DNA from: Geodermatophilus sp. DSM 44513
GTDB taxonomy: Bacteria > Actinomycetota > Actinomycetes > Mycobacteriales > Geodermatophilaceae
Assembly (NCBI RefSeq): GCF_032460525.1
Contig: NZ_CP135963.1
Coordinates: 1 to 64,000 of the forward strand
DNA: 64,000 bases
Direction of reading: 5' to 3'
In this document: piece by piece, positions 53,039-61,055 of the stretch
Position numbering within the stretch: position 1 is the stretch's first letter
Layout of the letters: each line of letters starts with the position of its first letter
The notes under the pieces: model-generated
Database searches by the model: none
Told to the model about the DNA's origin: nothing
Seen by the model: the letters and a program-made list of their open reading frames with translations, nothing else
Program-made: the position numbers and the translations under genes

Positions 53039-53830
53039 TCAGCGCCCGGTGAACTCCGGCGGGCGCTTGGCCAGGAAGGCCTCGACGGCCTCCCGGTGGT
53101 CGGCGGTGCGGCCCAGCTCGGTCTGCAGCCGCGCCTCCAGCGCCAGGGTGTCCTCCAGCGAGTCGGTGGCCGCCGTCGCGAGCACGGTCTTGATCGCCCG
53201 GTGGGCGGCGGTCGGCCCGGCCGCGAGCCGCGCGGCCAGCGCCTGCGCCTCGGCCAGCACCCGCTCGGGCTCGACGACCCGGTGCACCAGCCCCCACTGT
53301 GCGGCGGTCTCGGCCAGGAACGGGTCGGGCAGCAGCAGCAGCTCGGCGGCCCGCGAGCCGCCCACGCAGTGCACCAGGCGGGAGGCGAGCGCGGAGTCGC
53401 TGGACAGCCCGATGCCGGCGAACGCGGTGGTGAACTTCGCGCCCGCGGCCGCGACCCGCAGGTCACCGGCCAGCGCCAGGCCCAGGCCCGCGCCGGCGCA
53501 GGCGCCGTTGACCGCGACGACCACCGGCACCCGCAGCCCCGCCACGGCCAGCACCAGCGGGTTGTACTGCTCCTCGACGACCGACAGCGAGGACGCCGCG
53601 TCCCCGCGCAGGGCCTCGACGTGCTCGCCCAGGTCCTGCCCGACGCAGAAGGCGCGCCCGGTGCCGGTGAGCACCACGGCCCGCACCGCGTCGTCGGCGG
53701 CGACCCCCCGGACGGCGTCGAGCAGCTCGCGCCGGGACCGGTGGGTCAGCCCGGCGCGCAGCATGGTGATCGTGGCGACCCCGCCGGCGTCCTCGCGGCT
53801 CACGGTCTCGGGCCCTGGTACGTCGGGCAT
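53039..53830 (-). CDS. Enoyl-CoA hydratase/isomerase family protein
   Basis: Crotonase-fold enzyme of beta-oxidation type. The 263-aa protein has AVVLTGTGRAFCVGQDLGEHV, the oxyanion-hole loop ACAGAGLGLALAGDLRVA, and TTAFAGIGLSSDSALASRLVHCVG, where the positions usually occupied by the catalytic Glu residues read Ser/Asp. It therefore resembles the PaaG or isomerase-like subgroup rather than the classic hydratase. ATG 53830 follows GAGGAGGGC. Next to the acyl-CoA ligase, it fits a shared CoA pathway. Confidence 0.85.
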   Translation of the reverse strand: MPDVPGPETVSREDAGGVATITMLRAGLTHRSRRELLDAVRGVAADDAVRAVVLTGTGRAFCVGQDLGEHVEALRGDAASSLSVVEEQYNPLVLAVAGLRVPVVVAVNGACAGAGLGLALAGDLRVAAAGAKFTTAFAGIGLSSDSALASRLVHCVGGSRAAELLLLPDPFLAETAAQWGLVHRVVEPERVLAEAQALAARLAAGPTAAHRAIKTVLATAATDSLEDTLALEARLQTELGRTADHREAVEAFLAKRPPEFTGR

Positions 53831-53869
53831 CGTCGCCCTCCTCGTCGGTCGGTCGTCGTCCTGGCTCAC

Positions 53870-53934
53870 CCCGCAGGGTCCTGGCTCACGACCGGCGGTG
53901 AGCGAGGACCCTGCGGGATCGGCTCAGCTGATCA
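53870..53934. repeat. R2 hairpin element after the acyl-CoA ligase gene
   Basis: A long hairpin: CCGCAGGGTCCTGGCTCAC pairs with GTGAGCGAGGACCCTGCGG (one mismatch) around GACCGGCG, followed by GATCGGCTCAGCTGATCA. An additional GTCCTGGCTCACC lies just before it (53858-53870). It shares the inner hairpin and the CAGCTGATCA motif with the R2 copy at 9.5 kb, and starts in the stop codon of the ligase. Confidence 0.7.
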
Positions 53935-55602
53935 CCCGGCAGCCCGGTCGCGCAGCTCCCGGCGGAGGATCTTGCCGGTCGTCGTCTTGGGCAGCTCGTC
54001 GACCACCTCGACCGTGCGCGGGTACTTGTAGGCCGCCATCCGCTCCCGGGCGAACGAGATGACCTCCTCCGGGGTCACCGACGTGCCGGGCTTGAGCGAC
54101 ACGAACGCCTTCACCGACTCCCCGCGGTAGGCGTCCGGGACGCCGACCACCGCCGCCTCGCGCACCGCGGGGTGCCCGTAGAGGACGTCCTCGACCTCAC
54201 GCGGCCACACCTTGTACCCGGCCGCGTTGATCATGTCCTTCTTGCGGTCGACCAGGTAGAACCAGCCGTGGGCGTCCATGAAGCCGACGTCGCCGGTGCG
54301 CAGCTCGCCGCCGGGCAGCGACTCCGCGGTCGCCTCCGGCCTGCCCCAGTAGCCGGGCACCACCTGCGGCCCGGAGGTGACGATCTCCCCGACCTCGCCG
54401 GGGGGCAGCTCCTGGCCGTCCTCGCCGAGGACCCGGACGACGGTGTTGCACACCGGCACCCCCACCGACAGCGCCCCGGAGTCCGGGTCCACCGGCGCCC
54501 GACGGCCCAGCGGCACCGCGTGCGAAGGCGAGTTGGTCTCGGTGAGCCCGTAGACGTTGTGGACGTAGAGGCCGGTCACCGCCTCGAAGGCGTCGGTGAC
54601 GGCGGGGGCGATCGGCGCGCCGCCGGAGTAGACGGTGCGCAGCGAGGCGAAGTCCTCCCGGCCCACGCCGGGCACCCCGGACAGCGCGATGAACACGGTG
54701 ATCGCCCCGACGGTGAACGTGGGCCGGTGCTCGCGGATGGCGTCCAGCACCACCTCGGGGTGGAAGCGGTGGGCCAGCACCAGCGGGCAGGGGGTGAGCA
54801 GCGCGACGGCGACGTGCCCGACCAGGCCGGTGATGTGGAACAGCGGCGCCACGCCCAGCACGCTGTCCTCCGGCGTCAGCCGCACCCAGTCCCGGTACAC
54901 CTGCGCGTTGAACACGATGTTGGCGTGGGTGTTCATCGCCCCCTTGGGCACGCCCGTCGTCCCCGACGTGTAGGTCAGGACCGCCACGTCGTCCCCGCGC
55001 AGGGACGCCGGCTCCGGCCGCCGCCCCGCCGAGGTCGCCACAAGCTCCTCGAGGTCCAGGGTGCCCTCCGGCCGGGAGCGGACGACGCCGCCCAGCACCC
55101 GCTCGTCGTCCCGCGACTGCCGGTCCGTCCCCGAGCAGGTGACCACCGTGTGCACGTCGGTCCGCGGCAGGACGTCGCGGGCCACCGACGTGTACAGCTC
55201 CTCCAGGCACAGCAGCGCCGTGGCCCCGGAGTCGGTGAGCAGGTGGGTGAGCTCGCGGGCCTTGTTCATCGGGTTGATCGCCACCGCCGCGCCGCCGGCC
55301 TTCCACGCGCCGAGCAGCCCGATGATGAACGCCGGGTCGTTCTGCACGTAGAGGCCCATCCGGTCACCGGGGGCGAAGCCGGCGTCGGCCAGGCCCACGG
55401 CGAGGGCGTCGGAGGCGGCGTCGAGGTCGGCGAGGGTGAGGACGCCGTCGAAGTAGCGGATCGCCACGGCGTCCGGTGCGGCCGCCAGCGACGCCTGGAA
55501 GACCTCCAGCACGGTGGCGTGCCCGGGCGTGATGTCGGTCGGGGTGCCCTCCGGGTAGAGGGCCAGCCACGGCCGGTCGGTGTAGGCGCCCACGGCCGTC
55601 AC
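53932..55602 (-). CDS. Acyl-CoA synthetase / AMP-dependent ligase
   Basis: Activates a carboxylic acid to its CoA thioester via an acyl-AMP. The 556-aa ANL-family protein has the P-loop VLTYTSGTTGVPKGAMN, NVYGLTETNS, ELRTGDVGFMDAHGWFYLVDRKKDMINAAGYKVWPREVE and the C-terminal catalytic Lys in TTTGKILRRELR. Medium or long-chain fatty acids are likely substrates (FadD-like), not proven. GTG 55602 is used; GTG 55593 is close and possible. It overlaps a 60-codon upstream frame by GTGA. Confidence 0.92.
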   Translation of the reverse strand: MTAVGAYTDRPWLALYPEGTPTDITPGHATVLEVFQASLAAAPDAVAIRYFDGVLTLADLDAASDALAVGLADAGFAPGDRMGLYVQNDPAFIIGLLGAWKAGGAAVAINPMNKARELTHLLTDSGATALLCLEELYTSVARDVLPRTDVHTVVTCSGTDRQSRDDERVLGGVVRSRPEGTLDLEELVATSAGRRPEPASLRGDDVAVLTYTSGTTGVPKGAMNTHANIVFNAQVYRDWVRLTPEDSVLGVAPLFHITGLVGHVAVALLTPCPLVLAHRFHPEVVLDAIREHRPTFTVGAITVFIALSGVPGVGREDFASLRTVYSGGAPIAPAVTDAFEAVTGLYVHNVYGLTETNSPSHAVPLGRRAPVDPDSGALSVGVPVCNTVVRVLGEDGQELPPGEVGEIVTSGPQVVPGYWGRPEATAESLPGGELRTGDVGFMDAHGWFYLVDRKKDMINAAGYKVWPREVEDVLYGHPAVREAAVVGVPDAYRGESVKAFVSLKPGTSVTPEEVISFARERMAAYKYPRTVEVVDELPKTTTGKILRRELRDRAAG

Positions 55603-55781
55603 CCCACCGCCGGCGGGTCGACCGGCGAACCGGTCGCGGCGACCAGGTGGTCCGGCGCGCCGACCTCCTCGTCCGGACCCCGCCCGCCCCGGTCGGTGGG
55701 CCCTTCGGCGAGCACCCCGGTCGTGCCGGGGACCGTGGTGGTCGGCGCCTCTCCCTCGGCCTGCTCGGCGGCGTCGGTCAC
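55599..55781 (-). CDS. Possible small acidic ORF coupled to the acyl-CoA ligase
   Basis: A 60-codon frame (VTDAAEQAEGEAPTTTVPGTTGV...) rich in Glu, Pro, Thr and Gly. It starts at GTG 55781 with GAGAGGAC upstream and ends in a GTGA overlap with the ligase gene, the arrangement of a translationally coupled pair. I recognise no family and the composition is low complexity, so it could be a leader ORF or chance. Confidence 0.35.
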   Translation of the reverse strand: MTDAAEQAEGEAPTTTVPGTTGVLAEGPTDRGGRGPDEEVGAPDHLVAATGSPVDPPAVG

Positions 55782-56142
55782 GGGGGCCGTCCTCTCTCTC
55801 CGTCGGGCGGCCCCCTGGGACCGCCGGGGTGACCACCGTCACAGCCGGGCCGGGGTCCTGGCAAGCGCCGTCCCGGCACCCGGGACGGGCGGTGCACCGT
55901 CGGTGCACCAGCGGCGTGCGGACACGCGGCGGCCCGGTCGTCGTCGCCGGTTCGTGATGAACCGTTCCCCCCGCGGTGGCGCAGACCTGGGACCATCAGG
56001 GGCGCACGACGACGACACGCCCCCCGGGTGCACCGGTGCCCGGGTGCGTGTCCTCGGACGGGGGACGGGTCATCCAGGGTCGGGGGCTCCGGCGTCCCCG
56101 GGCCGTGCACGACGGCCGGGCACGGGCGGGGGGTGGGCCGCG
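55782..56142. promoter_or_regulatory. Divergent spacer with GGTGCACC tandem palindromes
   Basis: About 360 bp with no convincing gene between the ligase unit and a kinase gene. It contains GGTGCACC twice (55891-55898 and 55902-55909) and the dyad GGTTCGTGATGAACC (55949-55963). These could be operators for either direction. An ATG at 55957 could lengthen the kinase by 62 low-complexity residues, but a start near 56143 fits the kinase domain better. Confidence 0.4.
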
Positions 56143-57801
56143 GTGGTGGAGCCGGGCCGGCGCGAGGTGGGCGGGCGGTACGAGCTCGCCGAGCTGATCG
56201 CGGCCGGCGGCATGGGGCAGGTCTGGCGGGGCACCGACGTCCTGCTGGGCCGGCCGGTGGCGGTCAAGGTGCTGCGCAGCGAGTACACCGGCGACCCCAC
56301 GTTCCGCGCGCGCTTCCGCGCCGAGGCCCAGCACGCCGCCGCGCTGAGCCACCCCCACATCGCCGCGGTCTTCGACTACGGCGAGACCGAGGCCACCGAC
56401 GGCAGCGGCGAGACGCTGGCCTACCTGGTCATGGAGCTGGTCGAGGGCCGGCCGCTGTCGGCGGTGCTGCAGCGCCAGGGCCGGCTGTCGGCCGCCGAGA
56501 CCCTCCTGCTGCTCGAGCAGGCCGCCTCCGCGCTGGCCGAGGCCCACCGGGTCGGGCTGGTGCACCGCGACGTCAAGCCGGGCAACATCCTGGTCCGCGA
56601 CGACGGCAGCGTGACGATCACCGACTTCGGCATCGCCTGGTCGGCCGGCAGCGTGCCGCTGACCCGCACCGGCCAGGTGATCGGCACCCCGCAGTACCTC
56701 GCCCCGGAGGTGGCCGAGGGCCGGCACGCGCTGCCCGCCAGTGACGTCTACGCCCTGGGTCTGGTCGGCTACGAGTGCCTGACCGGCCACCCGGCGTTCC
56801 AGGGCGAGAACGCCGTCACCATCGCGCTCAAGCAGGTCCGGGAGGACCCGGACCCGCTGCCCGACGAGCTCCCCGCCGGCGTGCGCACGCTGATCCGGCG
56901 GGCCCTGGCCAAGGACCCCGCGGCCCGGATCCCCGACGGCGCGGCCTTCGTCGCCGCGGTGGAGGACGTGCGCGCCGGCCGGCCGCAGCCCGAGCCCCCG
57001 CCCACCCCGACCACCGTCCGGCTCGGCCCGCCGACCGGCCGGCACCGCGCACCGCGCCCCGGCGACCGGGCCGGCACGCACCGGCGCCGGCTGGCCGCCG
57101 TCCTCGTGCCGGTGGTGACCCTGCTGCTGGGCGCCGGCGCGGCCGCGGGCGTCTTCGCGGCCGTCTCCGCCGGTGGGGACGACCGCCGGCCCACCGTGGT
57201 CGCCGCCCGGACCGAGGACGCCCGCATCGTGCTCGCCACGGAGGACTACGTCGGCCGGCAGGTGGACGAGGCGGCACTGGCGCTGTCCGCGCTGGGGCTG
57301 CTCGTGCAGCGGGTGGAGGAGGTCACCTCGTCCGCGGGTCCGGGGCTGGTCACCGCCGTGGACCCGGCCGGGGCGCAGCTGCGGCCCGGCGACGCCGTGC
57401 GGCTGCTGTTCGCCGTCGCCCCCGAGCCCGTCCCCGTGCCGCCGCGCAGCTCCTCGCCGGCCACCCGGGTGTCCGACGGGTACGGCGCGGCGCGGTCGTC
57501 GGCGCCGGCCCCCGTGGAGGTCACACCGAGCACGCCGCCGCCCAGCACGGTGGAGGCGTCGCCGACGGGTGCGGAGCCGTCGCAGCCGCCGTCCCCGTCT
57601 GCCCCGCCGCCGGACCGCCCGGAGGAGACGCCCCCGTCGGCCCCGGCGCCCGAGGCACCCTGGGCCCCGCCGACGTCCGGGCCGGAGGGTGCCGACCCGC
57701 CGGAGGACGTCCCGGCCGAGGTGGCACCCCCCGCGGAGGAGCTCCCCGCCGCGGCGGAGCCGCCCGCCGACGACGGGTACCGGGACCGCAGCGACCGCTG
57801 A
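56143..57801 (+). CDS. Serine/threonine protein kinase with one extracellular PASTA-like module
   Basis: A third receptor-type kinase, paralogous to the PknA-like protein. The 552-aa chain has Lys42, HRDVKPGN (Asp143), DFG (Asp161) and a TGQVIGTPQYLAPEVAEG activation segment. The Pro/Thr-rich juxtamembrane stretch leads to a membrane helix (about 315-337) and one PASTA-like unit (TEDYVGRQVDEAALALSALGLLV..GLVTAVDPAGAQLRPGDAV). The tail is very Pro/Ser/Glu-rich and secreted. It stands alone outside the pstP operon, so its phosphatase and partners are unknown. Confidence 0.88.
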   Translation: MVEPGRREVGGRYELAELIAAGGMGQVWRGTDVLLGRPVAVKVLRSEYTGDPTFRARFRAEAQHAAALSHPHIAAVFDYGETEATDGSGETLAYLVMELVEGRPLSAVLQRQGRLSAAETLLLLEQAASALAEAHRVGLVHRDVKPGNILVRDDGSVTITDFGIAWSAGSVPLTRTGQVIGTPQYLAPEVAEGRHALPASDVYALGLVGYECLTGHPAFQGENAVTIALKQVREDPDPLPDELPAGVRTLIRRALAKDPAARIPDGAAFVAAVEDVRAGRPQPEPPPTPTTVRLGPPTGRHRAPRPGDRAGTHRRRLAAVLVPVVTLLLGAGAAAGVFAAVSAGGDDRRPTVVAARTEDARIVLATEDYVGRQVDEAALALSALGLLVQRVEEVTSSAGPGLVTAVDPAGAQLRPGDAVRLLFAVAPEPVPVPPRSSSPATRVSDGYGAARSSAPAPVEVTPSTPPPSTVEASPTGAEPSQPPSPSAPPPDRPEETPPSAPAPEAPWAPPTSGPEGADPPEDVPAEVAPPAEELPAAAEPPADDGYRDRSDR

Positions 57802-57811
57802 CCCGGGGGCG

Positions 57812-58279
57812 TCAGCCGCCGTCCCGGCCGGGGGCCACCCACAGGGCCGCGCCCAGGGCGGCCAGCGCGGCGGTGAGGACGAAGCCGTGGTCGCTGTCGA
57901 CGCGCGGGAGCACGACGAGCACCCAGAACGCCGCCGTGCCGGTGAGACCGCCGGCGGCCACCTGCCAGGCCGCGTCGGGACGCCGACGGGCCGCGGGCAG
58001 GAGCCGGCCGGCGAACGGCAGCACCCCGACGGCGGTCGCCAGGGTCGTGAAGACCGACCACAGCGGCGCCGCCGACCACAGCGGCAGCCCGCCGTCCCGG
58101 CCGGTCAGCAGACCGACCTGCAGCAGCAGCAGGGACAGCGCGACCAGCCCGGCGCCGGTGCGGGCCGCGCGCACCGCGCGGTCCGGGCGTGCCGGGTGCA
58201 CGCCGGCGGGAGCGGGGGACCCGGGGTCGCCCGGGCTGCGCGGCGCCGGCGGCTCGGGGCGGGGGGTCGGCTGCGGCAC
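57812..58279 (-). CDS. Hypothetical four-helix membrane protein
   Basis: A 155-aa protein with a Pro/Arg-rich cytoplasmic start (about 1-45) and about four helices (LVALSLLLLQVGLL, LWSVFTTLATAVGVLPFAG, AWQVAAGGLTGTAAFWVLVV, FVLTAALAALGAALWVA). No family recognised. GTG 58279 has GCGAGGAGCG upstream, which separates it from a much longer antisense frame. It is convergent with the kinase gene (10-bp gap) and divergent from cinA. Confidence 0.65.
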   Translation of the reverse strand: MPQPTPRPEPPAPRSPGDPGSPAPAGVHPARPDRAVRAARTGAGLVALSLLLLQVGLLTGRDGGLPLWSAAPLWSVFTTLATAVGVLPFAGRLLPAARRRPDAAWQVAAGGLTGTAAFWVLVVLPRVDSDHGFVLTAALAALGAALWVAPGRDGG

Positions 58280-58398
58280 GGTCGCTCCTCGCTCGGGCGC
58301 ACGGGCGGGGACCGGCGCGGCGGTGGGCCGGTCCGTCCCCCGACGGTAGCGGGCGGCCCCGCCGACGGGCACGGCACGCGGGCCGGCCGGGGGCTCAC

Positions 58399-58404
58399 TA
58401 GGGT
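58399..58404 (+). promoter_or_regulatory. -10 element of a leaderless cinA transcript
   Basis: TAGGGT ends seven bases before GTG 58412. This spacing supports GTG 58412 over GTG 58418. Confidence 0.4.
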
Positions 58405-58411
58405 CGGCCGG

Positions 58412-59686
58412 GTGGCCGTGCGCGCGGGGATCGTCGTCACCGGGACCGAGGTCCTCACCGGCCGGGTCGCCGACCGCAACGGCCCGTGGCTGGCCGAGGA
58501 GCTGCGCCGCCTGGGCGTCGACGTCGGCGCGGTGCTCGTCGTCGGCGACCGGCCCGCGGACCTGCGCGGCGCGCTGCGCTTCCTCGCCGGCGAGGACCTG
58601 GTCATCACCACCGGGGGGTTGGGCCCCACCGCCGACGACCTGACCGCGGAGGTCGTCGGCGAGGTGCAGGGCCGCCCGTCCGCGGTGGACCCCACGCTGG
58701 AACGAGAGATCGCCGCGATCGTCGAGCGGCTGATGGCCCGCCGCGGCTGGCGCGCCGACCCGGAGGCGACGGCGGCCGGCGTCCGCAAGCAGGCGCTGGT
58801 GCCGGACGGCGCGGCGGTGCTGGCGCCGGTCGGGACCGCGCCGGGTCTGGTCGTCCCGCCGGCCGACGGGCGGGACGGGCCGGTGGTCGTCGTCCTCCCC
58901 GGGCCGCCGTCGGAGCTGCAGGGCATGTGGCCGGCGGCCCTGGCCGCCGCACCGGTGCAGGCGGCGCTGGCCGGCCGCGAGGAGCTGCGGCAGGAGACGC
59001 TGCGGCTGTGGGGGACGCTGGAGTCCCAGCTGGCCGCCACGCTGCGGCAGGCGGAGTTCCCCGGCCTGGAGGTCACGACCTGCCTGCGCGACGGCGAGCT
59101 GGAGATCGTCACCCGCTTCGGCCCGGACGCGCAGCCGGAGTACGACCGGCTGGTCGCGGCGGTGACGGAGGCGCACGGCCCGACGCTGTTCTCCACCGGC
59201 CCGACGGTCGACGAGGTCGTCGCCTCGGCGTTCGCCGACCGCGGGCTCACCGTGGCGACGGCGGAGTCGTGCACCAGCGGGCTGCTGGTGGCCCGGCTGA
59301 CCGAGCGGGCCGGGTCCTCGGCCTGGGTGCTGGGCGGGGTGGCGTCCTACGCCAACTCGGCCAAGGAGGCGCTGGTCGGCGTCCCGGCGGAGCTGCTGGC
59401 GGCCCACGGGGCGGTGAGCCCGCAGGTGGCGGCCGCCCTGGCCGACGGTGCGCGGGCCCGCTTCGGGGCCGACGTCGGTATCGGCATCACCGGCATCGCC
59501 GGCCCGGGTGGCGGGTCGGCGGACAAGCCGGTCGGGACCGTGCACCTGTGCGCCGTCGGCCCGTCGTCCGAGCGGCTGCCGCGCTCGGTCGTGCTGCCGG
59601 GCTCGCGGTCGGCCGTGCGCGAGCGGTCGGTGTCCCTGGCGGTGCACCTGCTGCGGCAGCTGCTGCTCGGCGGCCCGCCGGCGTGA
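58412..59686 (+). CDS. cinA: CinA family competence/damage-inducible protein (nicotinamide-nucleotide amidase)
   Basis: Two-domain protein. The N-terminal COG1058/MoCF-like part (about 1-250) has IVVTGTEVLTGRVADRNGPWLAEEL, VITTGGLGPTADD and VVVLPGPPSEL. The C-terminal PF02464 amidase (about 260-424) has ATAESCTSGLLVARLTERAGSS, GGVASYANSAKEALVGVP and GITGIAGPGGGSADKPVGTV. The amidase recycles pyridine nucleotides and the N-terminal part resembles ADP-ribose pyrophosphatases. At 424 aa it is normal length. It ends 4 bp before a cupin gene. Confidence 0.93.
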   Translation: MAVRAGIVVTGTEVLTGRVADRNGPWLAEELRRLGVDVGAVLVVGDRPADLRGALRFLAGEDLVITTGGLGPTADDLTAEVVGEVQGRPSAVDPTLEREIAAIVERLMARRGWRADPEATAAGVRKQALVPDGAAVLAPVGTAPGLVVPPADGRDGPVVVVLPGPPSELQGMWPAALAAAPVQAALAGREELRQETLRLWGTLESQLAATLRQAEFPGLEVTTCLRDGELEIVTRFGPDAQPEYDRLVAAVTEAHGPTLFSTGPTVDEVVASAFADRGLTVATAESCTSGLLVARLTERAGSSAWVLGGVASYANSAKEALVGVPAELLAAHGAVSPQVAAALADGARARFGADVGIGITGIAGPGGGSADKPVGTVHLCAVGPSSERLPRSVVLPGSRSAVRERSVSLAVHLLRQLLLGGPPA

Positions 59687-59690
59687 CGGC

Positions 59691-60047
59691 GTGGAGCTCC
59701 TGACTCCGTCCGCCCGGTCGCTCGTCGCGTACGGCAGCGGTGGGGTGGAGCTCGTGCGGGCGGCGGTGGTCCCGGGGTCGCAGGACGGGTTCGCGGTGGA
59801 CGTCGTCCGGCTGGCCCCCGGCGGCGTGATCGGCCGGCACCCCACCCGGTGGTGGCTGCTCTTCCTCGTGGTCGAGGGCGCCGGCTGGGTGTCCGGGCCG
59901 CCGGGGGAGCGGCGCCCGCTGCGGGCCGGCGAGGCGGCCCTGTGGGCGCCGGGTGAGGAGCACGCGTCCGGGTCGGCCGACGGGCTGGTGGCCGTCGTCG
60001 TGCAGTGCCGCACCCGGCCCGTGCCGACCAGCGAGGAGACGCCGTGA
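59691..60047 (+). CDS. Cupin domain protein
   Basis: A 118-aa single cupin: VDVVRLAPGGVIGRHPTRWWLLFLVVEGAGWVSGPPGERRPLRAGEAALWAPGEEHASGSADGLVAVVVQC. The metal-binding histidines are partly replaced: only His in GRHPTRW and EEHASG are clear. Function unknown. GTG 59691 is used, and it overlaps the next gene by GTGA. Confidence 0.8.
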   Translation: MELLTPSARSLVAYGSGGVELVRAAVVPGSQDGFAVDVVRLAPGGVIGRHPTRWWLLFLVVEGAGWVSGPPGERRPLRAGEAALWAPGEEHASGSADGLVAVVVQCRTRPVPTSEETP

Positions 60048-60439
60048 CGGTCCTGACCCTGCACGCCACCGGGCCCGAGGCGCCGGCCGAGGCCTGGGAG
60101 CGCTACGTCCTCCCGGCCCGCTGGCCGCAGTGGGCGCCGCAGATCACCGGGGTCTCCGTGCCCGTCGACCGGCTGGCCGCCGGGGTGCGCGGGCGGGTGC
60201 ACGGCCCGCTGGGGGTGAGGCTGCCGTTCCTCGTCGAGACGGTCGACGAGGCGGCCCGGCAGTGGTCGTGGACGGTGTCGGCCGGGCCGGTGCGGCTGCA
60301 CCTGCTGCACTGGGTGAGCGCCGCCCCGGACGGCGGGAGCACCACCGGGCTGCGGGTGAGCGGCCCGGCGCCGGTGGTGCTCGGCTACGCCCCGCTGGCC
60401 CGGCTGGCGATCGGCCGGCTGGTCCACCCGCTGCGCTGA
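60044..60439 (+). CDS. SRPBCC family protein
   Basis: A 131-aa START/Bet v1-like protein: EAWERYVLPARWPQWAPQITGVSVPVDRLAAGVRGRVHGPLGVRLPFLVETVDEAARQWSWTV and a terminal helix LARLAIGRLVHPLR. GTG 60044 overlaps the cupin stop, suggesting a cinA-cupin-SRPBCC operon. Its last 55 bases overlap the antisense GNAT gene. Confidence 0.78.
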   Translation: MTVLTLHATGPEAPAEAWERYVLPARWPQWAPQITGVSVPVDRLAAGVRGRVHGPLGVRLPFLVETVDEAARQWSWTVSAGPVRLHLLHWVSAAPDGGSTTGLRVSGPAPVVLGYAPLARLAIGRLVHPLR

Positions 60440-60930
60440 AGCCGCTCGTACACCACGACCGGGACGTCGGCCGGGGTCACGTCCTCGCGGTGCACCCGGA
60501 AACCGAGCCGGGTCGCCAGGGCGTGGCTGGGGCCGTTGTCGGGGTGGACGACCGCGGTGAGGCGCGGCAGGCCGAGTTCGCCGAACGCGACCTGCAGCCA
60601 GGCGCCGGCGGCCTCCGTGGCCAGACCGCGGCCCTGCGCGTGCCGGGCGAGGACGTAGCCGAGCTCGACCTCGTCCCACGCCGGCCACGGGTGCAGCCCC
60701 GCCCGGCCGAGGAGGTCCCCCGTCGCACGGTCGAGCAGCGCGCTCTGCCCGAAGCCACGCTCGCGCCAGACCGCCTCGAAGCGCTGCACCTGGGCGGCGG
60801 TGCCCTCGGCGTCGAGCGCCGAGCCGCCGACGTACCGGGCCACCTCGGGGTCGGCGTACACCCGCGCGAGGGCCGGGGCGTGTTCCCTGGACAGCGGCGG
60901 CATCAGGAGCCGGGACGTCTCCAGCTGCAC
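60385..60930 (-). CDS. GNAT family N-acetyltransferase
   Basis: A 181-aa acetyltransferase of the RimJ/RimL-like type: VQLETSRLLMPPLSREHAPALARVYADPEVARYVGG, ALLDRATGDLLGRAGLHP, DEVELGYVLARHAQGRGLATEAAGAWLQVAF (the acetyl-CoA loop Q-x-x-G-x-A) and SHALATRLGFRVHRE. The substrate is unknown. GTG 60930 begins the conserved LETSRL strand; the longer frame runs into the promoter of HNH copy 2. It overlaps the SRPBCC gene tail to tail by 55 bp. Confidence 0.85.
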   Translation of the reverse strand: MQLETSRLLMPPLSREHAPALARVYADPEVARYVGGSALDAEGTAAQVQRFEAVWRERGFGQSALLDRATGDLLGRAGLHPWPAWDEVELGYVLARHAQGRGLATEAAGAWLQVAFGELGLPRLTAVVHPDNGPSHALATRLGFRVHREDVTPADVPVVVYERLQRSGWTSRPIASRASGA

Positions 60931-61055
60931 GTGCGCACGGTATCCGGCCACCAGTCGGCGCTGGGGTGTCCAGACCATCGGGACATCTGTGGACAGACGT
61001 CTGACCTGGGGATTCGTGAGGATCACGGCCCTCGTCTGCGGTAGACTTCGAACAC
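60931..61055. promoter_or_regulatory. Divergent promoter: GNAT / HNH copy 2
   Basis: Contains TGTGGACAG (60988-60996, one mismatch to the DnaA box), CAGACGTCTG (60994-61003), CCTGGGGATTCGTGAGGATCA, and TAGACT (61042-61047) as a -10 eight bases before GTG 61056. The order of TGTGGACAG, the GGATTCGTG block and TAGACTTCGAACA is shared with HNH copy 1. Confidence 0.5.

Noticed and set aside
53039..55602. A polyketide or natural-product cluster around the acyl-CoA ligase
   Set aside because: Only a ligase and a crotonase-fold enzyme are present. There are no carrier proteins, ketosynthases or tailoring enzymes.
55957..56142. ATG 55957 as the start of the third kinase
   Set aside because: It would add 62 Gly/Arg/Pro-rich residues over an apparent regulatory spacer. 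The kinase domain begins shortly after 56143. It cannot be fully excluded.
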